Translations under genes and position numbers: made by a program | Notes under the pieces: model-generated | What the model saw: the letters and a program-made list of their open reading frames with translations, nothing else | Database searches by the model: none | What the model was told of the DNA's origin: nothing | In this document: one piece after another, positions 6,850 through 8,709 of the stretch | How positions within the stretch are numbered: position 1 is the first letter of the stretch | Layout of the letters: each line of letters starts with the position of its first letter | Source of the DNA: Candidatus Aminicenantota bacterium | Lineage (GTDB): Bacteria > Acidobacteriota > Aminicenantia > UBA2199 | Assembly (NCBI GenBank): GCA_030639705.1 | Contig: DAOWKX010000216.1 | Coordinates: forward strand, 1-8,709 | Length of the DNA stretch: 8,709 bases | Direction of reading: 5' to 3'

Positions 6850-8286
6850 TCATTTTTTCTTTTTCCTGAACAGTGAGCCAAGAGTTATTTTTTTTGAAGT
6901 CCCCTGGTTAATTTCTTCGAGTTTTTTCTTAGCCAATGGATGATCGGGATTGATGGACAAAGCTCTTAAAAAAAATGTTTTGGACCTGGTGTTTAATCCC
7001 TCGGATTTGAAAAGGTTACCCAGTGCGACCAGAGGCTCGGCATTCCATGGTTCCAGTTCAGCGGCTCTTTGTAGATTTTTTTCTGCCATTCTTCGCATGG
7101 AATCGATATTCATCTGACTGAGACCCAGCAGAAGTACATAAGGGGCTCTTTTTTGATTAATCTTAACTGCTTCGTCCAGTAATGTAGCGGCTTCCCAGTA
7201 CTGTTTTTTATTAAAGAGAGTTTTTGCTTTTAAATAAAAAATTCTGGCCTTTTCTTTCAGATTTTCCGGAGTTGAATTATCAGTTGCGGCTTCTTTATCG
7301 CCCTGGGTGTCGTATTCTTCTCTTTTTTTTTCGTCACTCAAGGTTTCATATGCTTTGTTAAAGGCAGCAAACACAAAATTGGCCTTTTCTTTGATATCAG
7401 AATCTGCGACGCTGGCTATTCGATCAGGATGAAATTTTTTGGCAAAAGAAAAATAGGCTTCTTTTATTTCGTTAACTGTGGCTGTATTTTTTACTTCAAA
7501 CAACTGGTAATGATCGATTTTGTTTGATTTTATTTTCTCATAACAATGAATAAGTTCTTCCGTTGATTTGTTGATTTGATTGTCCGATGTGATTTCTTTT
7601 AAATTTATAATATTTAAAAGATACAATAATGTTATTCTTTTCCAAAAGATTTCTTCTGGTATCTGGAAACGGGGTATAAGGCGGCCACAGGAGATATTTG
7701 TAAATTCAGATAGTTGATGAAAAAAAATTTTATCTTCTGGTGATAACACTTTCCCGGCGGATGAAAGACCACCGGATGGTGTCGGGGAAAGGTTTAAAAA
7801 TTTATCTGAATAGTAAGAGAAATTGCGTATTTTTTTCACCCCTTCGGAAATAATGGCGGGTAGCTCAATATTGAAATTGATATCCTGCGGAAGTTCTGGA
7901 GATTTCTCTCGGAATTCCCAGTTACCGTGGGTTAAATCGAATACAGAAATGGCAATTGTTCTGATCTGGTATAACAGGCCGAAAAATATATCTTTCTGGC
8001 TCAAAATATTTTTTTTTACCAGGACTTTCCCGATTTTTTCCTTTTCTCCCTGAATCAATTTCTGTATATTCCAGAATTGCATTTGGTTTATTTTTCCTAG
8101 TTTAAATAATATCTCTCCCAGTCTCTCCTGGGTGAGATTTGATCTGGCATATTTAAAATTTCCCTGAAAAAAGTACATTTTTTTTTCTGAGTTATCAAAA
8201 TTAACGATCAGTTCTCCGCTCTTTTTTCCCCTTAGGATGTCTTTGAATATTAAAGGAACGGGTTCCTCAGTAATTTGATGTGTCAT
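6850..8286 (-). CDS. DUF4388 (PATAN-like) + J-domain + TPR protein
   Basis: The 478-residue protein is soluble: no signal peptide or membrane segment is visible. Residues about 10-130 fit the DUF4388/PATAN pattern: a short beta region (SGELIVNFDNSEKKMYFFQGN), then two similar helical units with GEILFKLGKI (57-66) and GKVLVKKNIL (86-95), then GNWEFRE. A less conserved linker (about 150-255) follows. A J-domain spans about 258-328, from DHYQLFEV to YDTQGD, with the essential HPD tripeptide at 286-288. It lacks Gly/Phe and zinc-finger regions, so it is a class III co-chaperone type likely to stimulate an Hsp70 (DnaK) on a specific client. TPR-like helical repeats occupy about 345-455 (for example AEPLVALGNLFKSEGL), and the tail is basic, ending in KKKK. 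The ATG at 8286 has GGTGAG eight bases upstream. PATAN proteins are often linked to signalling and gliding in myxobacteria and relatives; the role here is not known. The stop abuts that of the convergent gene. Confidence 0.85.
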   Translation of the reverse strand: MTHQITEEPVPLIFKDILRGKKSGELIVNFDNSEKKMYFFQGNFKYARSNLTQERLGEILFKLGKINQMQFWNIQKLIQGEKEKIGKVLVKKNILSQKDIFFGLLYQIRTIAISVFDLTHGNWEFREKSPELPQDINFNIELPAIISEGVKKIRNFSYYSDKFLNLSPTPSGGLSSAGKVLSPEDKIFFHQLSEFTNISCGRLIPRFQIPEEIFWKRITLLYLLNIINLKEITSDNQINKSTEELIHCYEKIKSNKIDHYQLFEVKNTATVNEIKEAYFSFAKKFHPDRIASVADSDIKEKANFVFAAFNKAYETLSDEKKREEYDTQGDKEAATDNSTPENLKEKARIFYLKAKTLFNKKQYWEAATLLDEAVKINQKRAPYVLLLGLSQMNIDSMRRMAEKNLQRAAELEPWNAEPLVALGNLFKSEGLNTRSKTFFLRALSINPDHPLAKKKLEEINQGTSKKITLGSLFRKKKK

Positions 8287-8328
8287 CTGCCATTCTCACC
8301 ATTCAGTTATTAAATACCCTTCATATAT

Positions 8329-8357
8329 CTTTTACACTAAATTGGTGGTACTGTCAA
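8329..8357 (-). promoter_or_regulatory. Sigma70-like promoter for the DUF4388/J-domain gene
   Basis: Read on the minus strand, a perfect -35 box TTGACA (8357-8352) is separated by exactly 17 bp from TAAAAG (8334-8329), four of six matches to the -10 consensus. Transcription would start near 8322 and leave a leader of about 36 nt before the ATG at 8286. The -35 box lies in the left arm of the palindrome 8351-8365. Sequence-only prediction. Confidence 0.5.
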
Positions 8358-8365
8358 TTTGACAG
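8351..8365. promoter_or_regulatory. 15-bp perfect palindrome overlapping the leftward -35 box (candidate operator)
   Basis: CTGTCAA (8351-8357), one central T, and TTGACAG (8359-8365) form a perfect 7-1-7 inverted repeat. A further ATTGG (8341-8345) and CCAAT (8367-8371) mirror each other outside it, though with unequal spacing. The left arm contains the -35 box of the leftward promoter, so a dimeric regulator bound here would block or modulate that promoter. The right arm also reads TTGACA on the + strand but has no acceptable -10 box behind it. Confidence 0.4.
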
Positions 8366-8426
8366 GCCAATGATACGTTTGTTTGCTGTTAAATAGGTGA
8401 AATCATGGTAAAACATCGATTTAAAC

Positions 8427-8455
8427 TTGACAAAACAGTTGATTTGTTCTATTAA
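8427..8455 (+). promoter_or_regulatory. Sigma70-like promoter for the rightward secreted-protein gene
   Basis: TTGACA (8427-8432), a perfect -35 box, is followed after exactly 17 bp by TATTAA (8450-8455), four of six matches to TATAAT. Transcription would start near 8462, giving a leader of about 90 nt before the ATG at 8552. That leader contains the palindrome at 8524-8537. Prediction from sequence only. Confidence 0.5.
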
Positions 8456-8523
8456 AATAAAGTAGGATGTTAAAAAATAGTGGGTATATAAAAACATTTT
8501 TTGGATTTTGGGGAATTTAAAAA

Positions 8524-8537
8524 ATGAGTTAACTCAT
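8524..8537. promoter_or_regulatory. 14-bp perfect palindrome just upstream of the ribosome binding site
   Basis: ATGAGTTAACTCAT is a perfect 14-bp palindrome with no spacer. It ends 3 nt before the AGGAG (8541-8545) of the downstream gene and lies inside the predicted 5' leader. As DNA it could bind a dimeric regulator; as RNA it would make at most a weak hairpin because there is no loop. Function not established. Confidence 0.35.
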
Positions 8538-8551
8538 AAGAGGAGAGAAAA

Positions 8552-8709
8552 ATGAAAAGAATTTTAATCCTGTTATTTATATTGATTTCTTTTTTAAGTC
8601 TTTTTTCTCAAGAAAAGAAAAAGATATTCGATATCAGAAAGGCTTATACATATAAACCAGCTTCATTGTTGATTTCTGAGACGGATTTGAATTGTAGTTT
8701 TTTTATTTC
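8552..8709 (+). CDS. Secreted protein of unknown function (3' truncated by window end)
   Basis: Only 52 codons are visible; the frame is still open at the right edge. The ATG at 8552 is preceded by AGGAG at 8541-8545 with six bases of spacing, and by a good sigma70-like promoter at 8427-8455. The N terminus is a typical Sec signal peptide: MKR, a hydrophobic core ILILLFILISFLSLF, and a likely signal peptidase I site around residues 18-21 (FSQ-E). There is no lipobox cysteine at the expected place, so it is probably not a lipoprotein. The mature part begins with a basic EKKKIFDIRKAYTY stretch followed by SLLISETDLNCSFF. I do not recognise a family from this fragment. It is divergent from the DUF4388/J-domain gene and may share regulation through the intergenic region. 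Confidence 0.8.
   Translation, partial: MKRILILLFILISFLSLFSQEKKKIFDIRKAYTYKPASLLISETDLNCSFFI

Noticed and set aside
8359..8387. The + strand TTGACA in the right arm of the palindrome as a -35 box
   Set aside because: At 16-18 bp spacing the -10 position reads GTTTGC, TTTGCT or TTGCTG, which does not resemble TATAAT.
8405..8455. A 16-codon ORF starting ATG with AGGTG upstream in the divergent intergenic region
   Set aside because: It overlaps the predicted -35 and -10 boxes of the rightward promoter, encodes no recognisable motif, and is short enough to arise by chance.

Overview
This is an AT-rich bacterial window with one conserved housekeeping cluster followed by a less conserved accessory half. 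The gene set (pseudopilin-like protein, SRP, 30S maturation genes, a DUF4388/PATAN-J-TPR protein, a GT-C membrane glycosyltransferase, a Sec-exported protein) suggests a Gram-negative bacterium of the kind found among Acidobacteriota/Aminicenantes-like or former Deltaproteobacteria lineages. That placement is inference from gene content; there is no rRNA or other phylogenetic marker here that I can search.

Left part (1-5106), all on the + strand. The window opens in the 3' end of a type IV pilin/GspG-like gene (to 232). Then come ffh (SRP GTPase), rpsP (bS16), khpA (KH RNA-binding protein), rimM (16S maturation factor), trmD (tRNA m1G37 methyltransferase) and a bifunctional glutamate formimidoyltransferase/formimidoyl-THF cyclodeaminase (FTCD). 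From rpsP onward the genes are packed with gaps of 6-10 nt or 4-nt stop/start overlaps and probably form one transcript, closed by a clear intrinsic terminator at 5063-5106. The usual last member of this cluster, rplS, is absent from its expected place; ftcd overlaps the trmD stop instead. TrmD is also short at its C terminus.

Right part (5107-8709). A GT-C type integral membrane glycosyltransferase (+ strand) converges on a DUF4388 + J-domain + TPR protein (- strand). Their stop codons abut with no base between them. A divergent 265-bp intergenic region (8287-8551) follows. It carries good sigma70-like promoters in both directions and two perfect palindromes, one overlapping the leftward -35 box and one just upstream of the ribosome binding site of the rightward gene. 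The rightward gene starts with a Sec signal peptide and runs off the window; its function is not recognisable.

I see no tRNA, rRNA, CRISPR array, insertion sequence or phage gene. No obviously new multi-gene system is visible. The points most worth a second look are the ftcd/trmD coupling with rplS missing, the short TrmD, the zero-gap convergent pair, and the palindromes in the divergent promoter region.
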